In this document: positions 1-9,491 of the stretch, piece by piece
Position numbering within the stretch: the first letter of the stretch is position 1
Layout of the letters: every line of letters starts with the position of its first letter
Source: Mycobacterium sp. URHB0044
Lineage (GTDB): Bacteria; Actinomycetota; Actinomycetes; Mycobacteriales; Mycobacteriaceae
Assembly: GCF_000620625.1 (NCBI RefSeq)
Contig: NZ_JIAW01000010.1
Coordinates: 62,001-126,000, forward strand
Length of the DNA stretch: 64,000 nt
Reading direction: 5' to 3'
Made by a program: the position numbers and the translations under genes
The notes under the pieces: generated by a model
What the model saw: only the letters and a program-made list of their open reading frames with translations
What the model was told of the DNA's origin: nothing
Databases searched by the model: none

Positions 1-68
1 GCCTGGAACGCACCGTGGACTGGTACCGCGCCAACCGCAACAACAGGCCGGCCAATCAGCTGATGTAA
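1..68 (+). CDS. 3' end of a possible NAD-dependent sugar epimerase/dehydratase (partial)
   Basis: Only the last 21 residues and a TAA stop are inside the window (the frame begins at base 3). The visible tail contains ERTVDWYRANR, which resembles the C-terminal helix of extended short-chain sugar-nucleotide epimerases and dTDP-glucose 4,6-dehydratases (typically ETVxWYRAN). The gene converges on maf. In M. tuberculosis, as I recall, sseA occupies this side of maf, so the neighbour differs here. The family call rests on one short motif. Confidence 0.45.
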   Translation, partial: LERTVDWYRANRNNRPANQLM

Positions 69-72
69 GCGC

Positions 73-710
73 TCAGGCGGGCGGATTCGCTTGCCACAGA
101 ACGGGAATCGACAGTCCGACCCGCTCGAGCAGGCGGCGCGTCAGCGGCAGGCTGATCCCGATGACGCTGGACGGGTCGCCGTCGACGCCGTCGATGAACC
201 ACCCGCCGAGCCCGTCGAGGGTGAAGGCGCCCGCCACGGCCAGCGGTTCGCCGCTGTCGACGTAGGCGTCCAGGTCTTCGGCGCTCGGAGTCCCGAAATG
301 CACTGTGGTGCAGCAGAATTCGCTACCCGAGTCGATGACGTCGCCGTCGCGTACCCGCACCAGACAGTGGCCGGTGACGAGCTCACCGGCGCCGCCTGCC
401 ATCTCCTGCCAGGCGGCACGGGCGCGTTGCGCCGTCGCCGGCTTGCCACGCAGCGTGCCGTTCAGATGGAGCATCGAATCGCATCCGATGACCACCGCGT
501 CGGCGGCCAGTTCGGCACCCAGCGAGCGGGCTACCGCATCGGCCTTCGCGGTCGCCAGCGCGACCGTCACCTCACCGGGGGACGCGTCGGCACGCAGCGT
601 TGCGGTCAGGGCGTCCTCGTCGACACCGGAGACGATGACGATCGGGTCGATTCCGGCCTGGCGGAGCACCCGCCGTCGGCCCGAGGAGGCCGAGGCCAAT
701 ACGACTCGCG

Positions 711-714
<4 letters not shown>
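73..714 (-). CDS. maf: Maf-like nucleotide pyrophosphatase
   Basis: A 213-residue protein of the Maf/HAM1 superfamily, which hydrolyses non-canonical or modified nucleoside triphosphates to monophosphates in the cytoplasm. The N-terminus [20 protein letters not shown] matches the family signature (LASxSxRR), and the later CDSML segment carries the metal-binding/catalytic Asp. I start at the ATG at 714 because homology begins there; an upstream in-frame start at 798 adds 28 unrelated residues overlapping accE5. It follows accE5 and accD5 on the same strand, the order accD5-accE5-maf known in mycobacteria (Rv3280-Rv3282). Confidence 0.9.
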
Positions 715-2623
<1,909 letters not shown>

Positions 2624-2824
2624 TCACAAAGCGGCCCGCGCTCTTAGTCAGGTCTTAAGAAGGCCGCGTCGAGCGGGGCTGACGACATGCCCGGCTGACC
2701 AGCGAGAGTTTGCCAGGAGTTGTAACTGGTTCCATTTTGCGGTTTTATAGAGGCCATCGATGCGCGGCCGACTTCGGTTCCGCGGCGTCACCCTAAAAAG
2801 ACATGTTCGAGAAGGAAGTCCAGC

Positions 2825-3988
2825 GTGCGTCCTGTCCGCAGGTACAACGGGGTTGACGGTCCGCGCGTCGCTATTGCCCACGATTATTTGACTCAGCGTG
2901 GGGGCGCCGAGAAGGTCGTCCTCTCGATGAGTCGCGCCTTTCCCGATGCCCCGATTTACACGTTGCTGTACGACCCCGCCAACACTTATCCGGAATTCGC
3001 TGAGCGCGACATACGGGTTTCTCGGTTGAATTCGTTTGGCGTGTTTCGCAGGCACCATCGCGCGGCACTGCCGATCCTGCCCCTTGCCGCCAACTCCATG
3101 CGGGTCGACGCCGACGTGGTGGTGACCAGTTCGAGCGGTTGGGCCCACGGATTCAAGACCGATGGCCACAAGCTGGTGCACTGCCATTCGCCGGCCCGCT
3201 GGCTGTACCTGAGCGGCATGTACCTGGGCGAAGACAGTGGCCTGCTCAAACGCGCCGTGCTCGCCGCGACGTCGGGAAGGTTGCGGGCCTGGGACCGTCG
3301 GGCGGCGCTGTCGTGTGATCGCTACCTGGCCGTGTCGACCGTCGTGCAGCAGCGGATCGCCGACGCGTACGGCATCTCGGCCGACGTGCTGCCCTCTCCC
3401 GTCGCGATGTCGCGCAACTCGGCGACCGAACCAGTGCCCGAGGTGGTGGCGTGGTTGGCCGACGATGGCGAACGAGATCCGCGCGAGGCGTTCTACCTCT
3501 GCGTGTCCCGTCTATTGCCGTACAAGAACGTCGACGCCGTGGTCGGAGCCTTCGCGGGCCGCTCGCAGCGACTCGTGGTGGTCGGTCGGGGCCCGGACGC
3601 GGAGCGCATCGCGGCCGCCAAGACGCCGAACGTACTGATGCTCAGCGATCTCACCGACGGCCAGATGGCATGGCTGTACCGACACTGCCGCGCGCTGGTC
3701 GCGGCGAGCTACGAGGACTACGGGTTGACGCCGATCGAGGCGGGCGTCTGGGGTAGGCCCAGCGTCGTGCTGAGGTGGGGCGGTTTCCTGGACACTGTGG
3801 ACGACGGCATCACCGGGATCTACTTCGACGAGCCCGCCGCGGCGTCCATCGCCGAGGCGCTCGACCGGTTCGAGGCGTCGTCATTCGACCCGGACAAGGT
3901 GCGCACCCACGTCGAGCAGTTCACCGAGGAGCGGTACGCCGAAGCGCTGTACGCGGCGGTGGATGAACTCGTGGGAGGGCCAGCTTGA
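2825..3988 (+). CDS. GT4-family glycosyltransferase (first gene of polysaccharide operon)
   Basis: A 387-residue cytoplasmic GT-B fold glycosyltransferase with no signal peptide. The N-terminal acceptor domain has VAIAHDYLTQRGGAEKVV, and the C-terminal donor domain has YLCVSRLLPYKNVD, VVVGRGPDA and the GT4 E-x7-E region ASYEDYGLTPIEAGVWGRP (about residues 295-315). It resembles WcaC/ExpE-type transferases of exopolysaccharide loci. The GTG start at 2825 is supported by GAAGGAA a few bases upstream. It opens an operon running in steps of overlapping stop/start codons to 7065. Sugar specificity cannot be read from the sequence. A weak promoter-like pair (TTGTAA at 2720, TTTATA at 2744) lies upstream. 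Confidence 0.85.
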   Translation: MRPVRRYNGVDGPRVAIAHDYLTQRGGAEKVVLSMSRAFPDAPIYTLLYDPANTYPEFAERDIRVSRLNSFGVFRRHHRAALPILPLAANSMRVDADVVVTSSSGWAHGFKTDGHKLVHCHSPARWLYLSGMYLGEDSGLLKRAVLAATSGRLRAWDRRAALSCDRYLAVSTVVQQRIADAYGISADVLPSPVAMSRNSATEPVPEVVAWLADDGERDPREAFYLCVSRLLPYKNVDAVVGAFAGRSQRLVVVGRGPDAERIAAAKTPNVLMLSDLTDGQMAWLYRHCRALVAASYEDYGLTPIEAGVWGRPSVVLRWGGFLDTVDDGITGIYFDEPAAASIAEALDRFEASSFDPDKVRTHVEQFTEERYAEALYAAVDELVGGPA

Positions 3989-4137
3989 GCGGGACTAGTG
4001 CCGGCGCCGCATTCGCCATCGGCGGCATAGGCGATCGACGGGAAATGGTGATCAACGGCGGAAAGCCGACGAAGTCATTCCAGGATATTGATGTTGCTAT
4101 CGTCGAATCCGACGTGAACCGGGAGCGAGAATCGTGA
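3985..4137 (+). CDS. Possible 50-residue coupled small ORF
   Basis: The 145 bases between the glycosyltransferase and the acetyltransferase are open in one frame from a TTG at 3985, which overlaps the upstream stop (TTGA), to a TGA at 4135-4137, which overlaps the downstream GTG (GTGA). The predicted product begins SGTSAGAAFAIGG and ends in a charged tail DVNRERES. I recognise no domain or membrane segment. The double overlap copies the coupling pattern of the rest of the operon and argues for translation; the rare TTG start and the short length argue against. It could instead be a leader or the remnant of a longer gene. Confidence 0.3.
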   Translation: MSGTSAGAAFAIGGIGDRREMVINGGKPTKSFQDIDVAIVESDVNRERES

Positions 4138-4814
4138 TTCCAGAACTGTTCGTTGCAGATCCTGAGGACCGGGCCAGGAAGTTGGCTGCCGCTCCGAACC
4201 TGAAATTGCCGCCGGATCCCGAATGGGAACTGGGACCGGATGGCCGGGTGAAGTGGTACAGGATGCAGTCCATCTCGTTTGCGCGCAAGGCGCGCAACCG
4301 CATCGCGACGATCTTGTTCAACATGATCGTCACCTACATTCCGTCGCACTTCATCCGGCAGAACTTCCTGCGGTGGTTCGGCGGGGCGAGGATCGGCAAG
4401 GGGTCGACGATCATGCGCGGCACCACCGTGTTCGATCCGGAGTTCCTGTCGATCGGCAACGACACCGCGATCGGCTTCCGCTGTTTCCTCGATTCGCGGG
4501 CCGGCATCTCGATCGGTGACAACGTCACGATCGCCAGCGACACCCACATCATCGGCGGTGGGCACGACATCAATCACCCCGACTTCCTGCCCATGCCGGT
4601 CCCGACCGTGATCGAGGACTACGTCTGGATCGCCAGCCGCACGATGATCCTGCCGTCGCACATCAAGCGCGGTGCCGTCGTCGCCGCGCATGCGTTGGTC
4701 ACCAAGGACGTCGGCGAACTCGAGGTCGTCGGCGGAGTGCCTGCCAAGCTTCTGACGAAGCGCAATCCGGACGCCCTGCAGTACAGCGGCCACTACCGCC
4801 CCCTGTTCTTCTGA
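4134..4814 (+). CDS. WcaF-like hexapeptide-repeat O-acetyltransferase
   Basis: A 226-residue left-handed beta-helix acetyltransferase. The C-terminal two thirds show imperfect hexapeptide repeats (ARIGKGSTI, LSIGNDTAIG, ISIGDNVTIA) and the catalytic-site segment HIIGGGHDINHPDF, followed by WIASRTMILP and the terminal VVGGVPAKLL typical of LbH-MAT/colanic-acid acetyltransferases. These use acetyl-CoA to O-acetylate sugars in the cytoplasm. The roughly 80-residue N-terminal extension is not part of the repeat domain. It is coupled to both neighbours: GTG at 4134 overlaps the stop of the small ORF, and its own TGA overlaps the next ATG by one base. This suggests that the repeat unit built here is O-acetylated. 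Confidence 0.82.
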   Translation: MIPELFVADPEDRARKLAAAPNLKLPPDPEWELGPDGRVKWYRMQSISFARKARNRIATILFNMIVTYIPSHFIRQNFLRWFGGARIGKGSTIMRGTTVFDPEFLSIGNDTAIGFRCFLDSRAGISIGDNVTIASDTHIIGGGHDINHPDFLPMPVPTVIEDYVWIASRTMILPSHIKRGAVVAAHALVTKDVGELEVVGGVPAKLLTKRNPDALQYSGHYRPLFF

Positions 4815-5929
4815 TGTCCGTCGACCTCAAGAGCTACCGCCTGATCTACATCGGGCCGCGCAACCACGTCACGGCGGTCGGCGACTACACCGAAGACCTG
4901 GTGGAGGCGTTCCGTCCGCACTTCGGCGATGTCGCCGAAGTCCGCGTCTCCGGTCCCGGCGATGAGACGTTGGCCGACATCCGCAGGGTCCGAAGGGAAG
5001 TGCGGGACAAGATCGCCGGTTGGCCGGCGGGCCGGGTCCTGGTGCACTCGGAGATCGCGTGCGGCATGATGTCGCCGTTCTGGTCGATCGCAGGCCTGAA
5101 GGACGTTCCGGTCACGTTGACCGTGCACGACCCGCCGCAGGCGCTGTGGTTCATCGCCCGCACGAAGTTCGTCGCGCCGCGCAAACTGCTGATGCACGGT
5201 TTCCACTACCCCATGCGTCCGTTCTCGCGATGGCTGGAGGGCGTGATCAACGGGCGCCGGGACATCTTCGCGCTCAGCAAGACCGGGCAGGCCTCGATCG
5301 ACCGCACGTATCCGAACACGCGCACCCACTACGTGCCGTACCGCGTCTCGGAGAAGAAGCCGATCCTGCCGCCCGAGGACCGACCCAAGGCGGTCGGTTT
5401 CTTCGGACTCGTCTACCGCGGCAAGGGATTCGAGCAGATCGCCCAGATTCGGCGCGAGCTGCCGGATGACATCCTGATCCGGGTGGCCGGTCGCGGTACC
5501 GAAGCACTGCCACGTGCCGAGGGCATCGACATCGTCGGTGGCGTCGACGGCGCGGAAGAAGACGCGTTCTTCGAGTCGGTGCGCGCCATCGTGATTCCCT
5601 ACGGCAAGCGGCATTTCTACGCCGACACCTTCCCGGCGTCGTCGGTGGCGGCGCACGCGCTGGCCTACCGCACGCCGATCATCGCCACCGACTACGGGTC
5701 GCTGGCAGAGTTCGACGTCGAGACGGGAGCGGTGGTGGTCCCGATGGGCAACGGTGATCCCAACGCGCTGCCCAGCGGGTTCTCCGACACCATTGCGTCG
5801 GTCGTCAACGACCCGGCGCGGCTCACCGAATTGGGTAGGAATGCCGATCGCACGCGCGAGGAGCGCTCGATTCCGCGTACGGCCGAGGCGTTCGTCAAGG
5901 AATGGACTGAGATGTTGGATCGCGCATGA
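4814..5929 (+). CDS. GT4-like glycosyltransferase
   Basis: A 371-residue predicted GT-B glycosyltransferase without signal peptide. The N-terminal half has YIGPRNHVTAVGDYTEDLV and LTVHDPPQALW. The donor half shows VGFFGLVYRGKGFEQ, a typical start of the GT4 domain, then VIPYGKRHFYADTFPASSVAAHALAYRTPIIATDYGS, where the family E-x7-E is poorly conserved. That loss of the first Glu is seen in some GT4 subgroups, so the donor is hard to guess. ATG at 4814 overlaps the upstream TGA by one base, and the TGA overlaps the next start by four. Confidence 0.75.
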   Translation: MSVDLKSYRLIYIGPRNHVTAVGDYTEDLVEAFRPHFGDVAEVRVSGPGDETLADIRRVRREVRDKIAGWPAGRVLVHSEIACGMMSPFWSIAGLKDVPVTLTVHDPPQALWFIARTKFVAPRKLLMHGFHYPMRPFSRWLEGVINGRRDIFALSKTGQASIDRTYPNTRTHYVPYRVSEKKPILPPEDRPKAVGFFGLVYRGKGFEQIAQIRRELPDDILIRVAGRGTEALPRAEGIDIVGGVDGAEEDAFFESVRAIVIPYGKRHFYADTFPASSVAAHALAYRTPIIATDYGSLAEFDVETGAVVVPMGNGDPNALPSGFSDTIASVVNDPARLTELGRNADRTREERSIPRTAEAFVKEWTEMLDRA

Positions 5930-7065
5930 CTAAAGTCGCATTCCTGGTCTCGAAGGATCCGGTGACGGAGCACGGCGGCGACATCGAGCTGGCCAGAGTC
6001 GTGTTGCGGCTTGCCGCAGAGGCATTCGAGATTCGTGCCATCTGCCTTTCCGACGAGCCGTCGGGCCCATTGGTCAGCGACGTCGTGGCCGGCGGTCTGC
6101 CGATGTTGCGGGTTGCGCAGCATCCGGTGCAGCGGGCGCGGTTGCTCACCGATTCGCTCCGGCTGCGCCGCAGCCTGGTGCACGTCCGATTCGACACCCC
6201 TGAACTGCTTCAGGCGATCGAGGAGAGCGACGAAGACGTCTTCTTCTGCGAGCACAGCTATATGGCCGAATCCTTCATCCGTAGCAGTCATTACGGCAAG
6301 AAGGGCTTCGTCATCAACACCATCAACACCGAGTCGCAGGTGTGGTTGTCGACGCGGGGCGCGTTGGGTCGCATCGAAGCGCCGCGCCTGCTGCGCGATG
6401 AGCTTCGCGTGGCGAAACTCGCCAACGCCGTCGGGTGTTATGAGATCGAAGAGTCTGAGATGTACCGGTCGCACGGCGTTTCCGGGGCCCGGTTCATGGA
6501 GGTGACGCTTCCGCCGATCGAGCAGATCGACATCTCGGCGACGCCGCGGCGGTTGGTGTTCCTCGGTGGGCGTGACTGGCCGCCGAACCAGGAGGCGTTC
6601 CTGACCGCCCTGCGGCTGTGGCCCCAGATCTCGGCGGGCATACCCGACGCCGAGCTGTGCATCGTCGGCGCCAAGAAGACCGGATCGACCGATCCCGTGT
6701 ATCCGGACCAGGTTCGCGATCTCGGGTTCGTCGACGACCTGCCCGAGTTCCTGAAGACCTGCCGTGCCCTGATGGCGCCGATCAGGACCGGCGGTGGCGT
6801 GCGCGTCAAGCTGCTCGACGCGGCCAGCCAGGGTCTGCCGGTGGTGGGCAGCGGGCCGGCCGTCGGCTCGTTGCGCACGCTGTTCGGCATGTCGACGTTC
6901 GACGACGACGACGAATTCGTCGCCGAGTGCCGGCGCATGCTGCTCGACCGCGACGCGGCCGTCGCGGCGGGCAATCAGCTGTACGAGGTGAACCGGCAGC
7001 ACTGGGACGAGAAGCGGCCGTACCGGGCCGTCGAGTCGCTGGTGCAGGCGGGTCTCGGCGGCTGA
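5926..7065 (+). CDS. GT4-like glycosyltransferase
   Basis: A 379-residue GT-B type glycosyltransferase, fourth identifiable gene of the operon. Visible elements are a short N-terminal strand MTKVAFLVSKDP, a donor-domain start PRRLVFLGGRDWPPNQEAFL, and the nucleotide-sugar binding region CRALMAPIRTGGGVRVKLLDAASQGLPVVGS, the GT4 pattern seen in sugar transferases of capsule clusters. ATGA overlap with the preceding gene implies coupling. The operon ends here: the next gene is on the opposite strand 11 bases away. With the two other transferases it could build a repeat unit of at least four sugars on the lipid-linked sugar made by the enzyme at 20594. Confidence 0.8.
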   Translation: MTKVAFLVSKDPVTEHGGDIELARVVLRLAAEAFEIRAICLSDEPSGPLVSDVVAGGLPMLRVAQHPVQRARLLTDSLRLRRSLVHVRFDTPELLQAIEESDEDVFFCEHSYMAESFIRSSHYGKKGFVINTINTESQVWLSTRGALGRIEAPRLLRDELRVAKLANAVGCYEIEESEMYRSHGVSGARFMEVTLPPIEQIDISATPRRLVFLGGRDWPPNQEAFLTALRLWPQISAGIPDAELCIVGAKKTGSTDPVYPDQVRDLGFVDDLPEFLKTCRALMAPIRTGGGVRVKLLDAASQGLPVVGSGPAVGSLRTLFGMSTFDDDDEFVAECRRMLLDRDAAVAAGNQLYEVNRQHWDEKRPYRAVESLVQAGLGG

Positions 7066-7076
7066 TCCGCTGCGCC

Positions 7077-8618
7077 TCAGGTGAATACGACCGTGGGACC
7101 GATCCACGGCTGCCAGGTGATGTAACCGTGTTCGAACGTCACCTTTACGTTCCAGCCCTCGTGCACCTCGTCGGTCACCGCGAGGCCGAGCTGCGGCGTC
7201 CAGGCGACCACGATGCCACCACCGATCGCGTGCGCTCCCGTGGCTGGTGACCACCACACCCGCATGCCCGCGGGCGTTTCCATGTCCTGGTAGCCGTCCT
7301 TGAACGGCGTCTTCGGTACCACGCCGAATTGGCGGGCCTTCTCGGCGACCGGATTCGGCGATGCGATGATCCCGGTCGAGGTCTCGTACAGCGTGCTGTT
7401 GGTGCGTGCCTGCGCCCACACCGTCGGTATGGCGCGGAACACGGGACTGAGCACCTCGCCGTAGGACGGCTCCGTGATCGCCCTGAAGCGTTGGTATTCA
7501 GGGGATTTCGGGATACCGGCCGCGATGGCAGTCTTCATGGCCTGCTGAGCGGGCTTGGGGGTCCAGTCGGTCCGGAACACGCCGAACACTTCCTCGAGGT
7601 TGGTGCTTCCGGTAGCCCGGTCCCGCGTGGTGTGGATCATGATGGGCCCGGCGTACGGCATCTCCTGCCACTTGGTCATCAAGTCGGAGATGAACGCCGC
7701 CTGGCCGGCCTCGTCGGTCGCCGTCATCGGCTCGCCGTACTCGGTGGCCCAGATCTTCTTGCTGCCATCACCGTTGGCGAGCATGATCTTGCGCATCGCG
7801 ATCGCCTGGTCCATGGGTGAGTTGGCGATCGCGTACCCGTCGGAGAACTTCAATGAGTAGTGGTAGGGATGAAACGAGACGGCGTCCATGTAGTTCTTGG
7901 CGCCCGCGGTGTACATCTGCTGAAGGAACGTGACGGGGTTCATCAGCCATGTGCCCCAGTCGATCACCGAGCCGAGCACGCCCCCTATCACCGTGGCGCT
8001 CGAATCTGCCTTCTTGATCTTGGGATAGGCTGCCTTGAGTAGCTCGGTGTAGCCGGCAGGGTCGGGAGCCGGCGCGAAGAACTGCGCCCCGTTGGGCTCA
8101 TTCCAGACTTCGTAGGCCGAAACCTTCCCCTTGTAGCGCGCGGCCACCTTCGCGCAGAAGTCGGCGTACTGCGCCGGCGATGCAGGCCGACCGGTGATCG
8201 GCGGCAGGTTCGGTGCGACGGCCCATGCGGGTGTCGCATTGATGATGCCGATGACGGCCATGTTCTTGGCTGCCGCGGCGTTCACGGTGCGGTCGACGGC
8301 CGACCAGTCGAACTGGTTCTGCACCTGCTCGACGCCTGCCCACGGAATCATCAGCCGAACCGATTTGACGTTGGTTGCCAGCATCTGGTCCAGGGTCTTC
8401 TTCACGTCGGCGTCCGACATGAAGTACATGTCCGGGTCGTGAAAACCGACGGTGGTCGGCAATGGCGTTATGCGTGCCGATTCGGTCACGGTGACCACGC
8501 GTGGCCGGAGGGATGGAAGCCCCAACCAGATCGCGGCCAACGTCATCACGCCGACGGTGAAGCTCGCGACCAGTGTCTGGAGGATTCGACGGCGCGTAGG
8601 GCGTCTGCGTCCCCGCAC
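7077..8618 (-). CDS. Secreted or membrane-anchored clan GH-A glycoside hydrolase (GH39/GH5-like) with LGFP-like tail
   Basis: A 513-residue protein with an Arg-rich N-terminus followed by one hydrophobic segment (about residues 12-34), so a signal anchor or signal peptide. The (beta/alpha)8 domain shows VWNEPN with the predicted acid/base Glu174 and IWATEYGEP with the predicted nucleophile Glu293. Residues about 425-500 carry a diverged LGFP-like repeat (WWSPATGAHAIGG, then GLAVTDE); in Corynebacteriales LGFP repeats are linked to cell-wall association. The GTG start at 8618 is preceded by GAGGTGA. A glycosidase inside a polymer locus recalls PslG of the Pseudomonas Psl cluster, which trims or releases the polymer; that role is inference. 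A shorter paralogue lies at 30534. Confidence 0.75.
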   Translation of the reverse strand: MRGRRRPTRRRILQTLVASFTVGVMTLAAIWLGLPSLRPRVVTVTESARITPLPTTVGFHDPDMYFMSDADVKKTLDQMLATNVKSVRLMIPWAGVEQVQNQFDWSAVDRTVNAAAAKNMAVIGIINATPAWAVAPNLPPITGRPASPAQYADFCAKVAARYKGKVSAYEVWNEPNGAQFFAPAPDPAGYTELLKAAYPKIKKADSSATVIGGVLGSVIDWGTWLMNPVTFLQQMYTAGAKNYMDAVSFHPYHYSLKFSDGYAIANSPMDQAIAMRKIMLANGDGSKKIWATEYGEPMTATDEAGQAAFISDLMTKWQEMPYAGPIMIHTTRDRATGSTNLEEVFGVFRTDWTPKPAQQAMKTAIAAGIPKSPEYQRFRAITEPSYGEVLSPVFRAIPTVWAQARTNSTLYETSTGIIASPNPVAEKARQFGVVPKTPFKDGYQDMETPAGMRVWWSPATGAHAIGGGIVVAWTPQLGLAVTDEVHEGWNVKVTFEHGYITWQPWIGPTVVFT

Positions 8619-9491
8619 GGGTCACCTCAGGCTTTCTGGGCAGAACCCGCTTCGACTACATCGGCATGTGAACCGAATGCGAGTATGCCGCGTCGTGGAG
8701 TGCTTGCCCGGCGGCTCAACGGGCGTGTCGCAATCTGGGGTGATCTTGATGCGGACGCGGCATCGGCGGTGTCTGCGACGTCAGCAGCAACACGAGTTCC
8801 GTCGCCCGATTGGTCGTCAGGGGGTTGCGGGCGACGTTCAGCCGATTCACAGACAATCGAAGCCGGCGTTCTGTCCCGCAAAGTGGCGACGAGCCAGTTG
8901 AAAGCATGCGAGATGCTCTCCGAAACCCCACAGCAAACCGAAGATCGTGACCTCGGAAATTGTCCAGTTGATGAATTCGCCAGGGTCAGTGGCCTGGTCC
9001 ACGTGACGATAAGGGGCGCGCCGGACGCCGGAATCAAGATTGTCGACCGCTTTTCGAGCTGATGAATCCGCGCTGGCGTGCGCCGGTGGACGACCGCCGA
9101 GGGCAGGCGCTTCAGCAGCAAACGGAAGGTAGAGGTGCACTTGGAAGTCGGGGGAGTGCCCCGAAAACGAGAAACCCGATCGGTGCGGCCAAACCCCGTG
9201 CCAACCACTGGTGGTCGCGCTTGTCCACACGCATCCGACGATCGGCATTGCCCTAGTGCCGATGACGGACAGTGAATTTTCTCCGCCGGGCATGGCAAGC
9301 AGGGCAACGATCGAACACGCGACTACAATGGCGATGTCAGTTACCCGTTGTGAATGCGTCCGCGTCGCCGATCTTGCGTAATCTATACTCGGCGGCGAGT
9401 TCGCTGAATGCAACTGCCCGCGCTGAGCCAGCGGTGTGCTTTGTGTTGCTCGGGCAGCTATGGTTAGTAAGTTGCGGCAAACTACGAGCGA
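8619..9491. other. About 870-bp divergent intergenic region in the polysaccharide island
   Basis: It separates the minus-strand hydrolase from the plus-strand Wzz/kinase-like gene, so promoters for both must lie here. Plus-strand frames through it are shadows without recognisable content. I see no clear promoter pair, terminator or repeat. The AT-richer part near 9330-9400, just before the plus-strand gene, is the likeliest promoter site. Confidence 0.4.
8627..9413 (-). pseudogene. Possible decayed gene; no intact reading frame recognised
   Basis: This stretch has lower GC than its surroundings and only broken coding signals. A minus-strand frame from 9413 begins with a plausible membrane helix (TDIAIVVACSIVALLAM) and runs to 8847. 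Another frame ends at 8627, nine bases before the hydrolase start. A third, with high third-position GC, is visible around 8760-8850 (VNRLNVARNPLTTNRATEL). None spans the region and none is recognisable. Either this is an unusually long divergent promoter region or a gene with frameshifts, co-directional with the hydrolase. I cannot name a family. Confidence 0.25.

Noticed and set aside
5692-7419. 575-codon minus-strand frame across two glycosyltransferases
   Set aside because: Low-complexity His/Arg/Gly composition, spans two real coupled genes, no domain.
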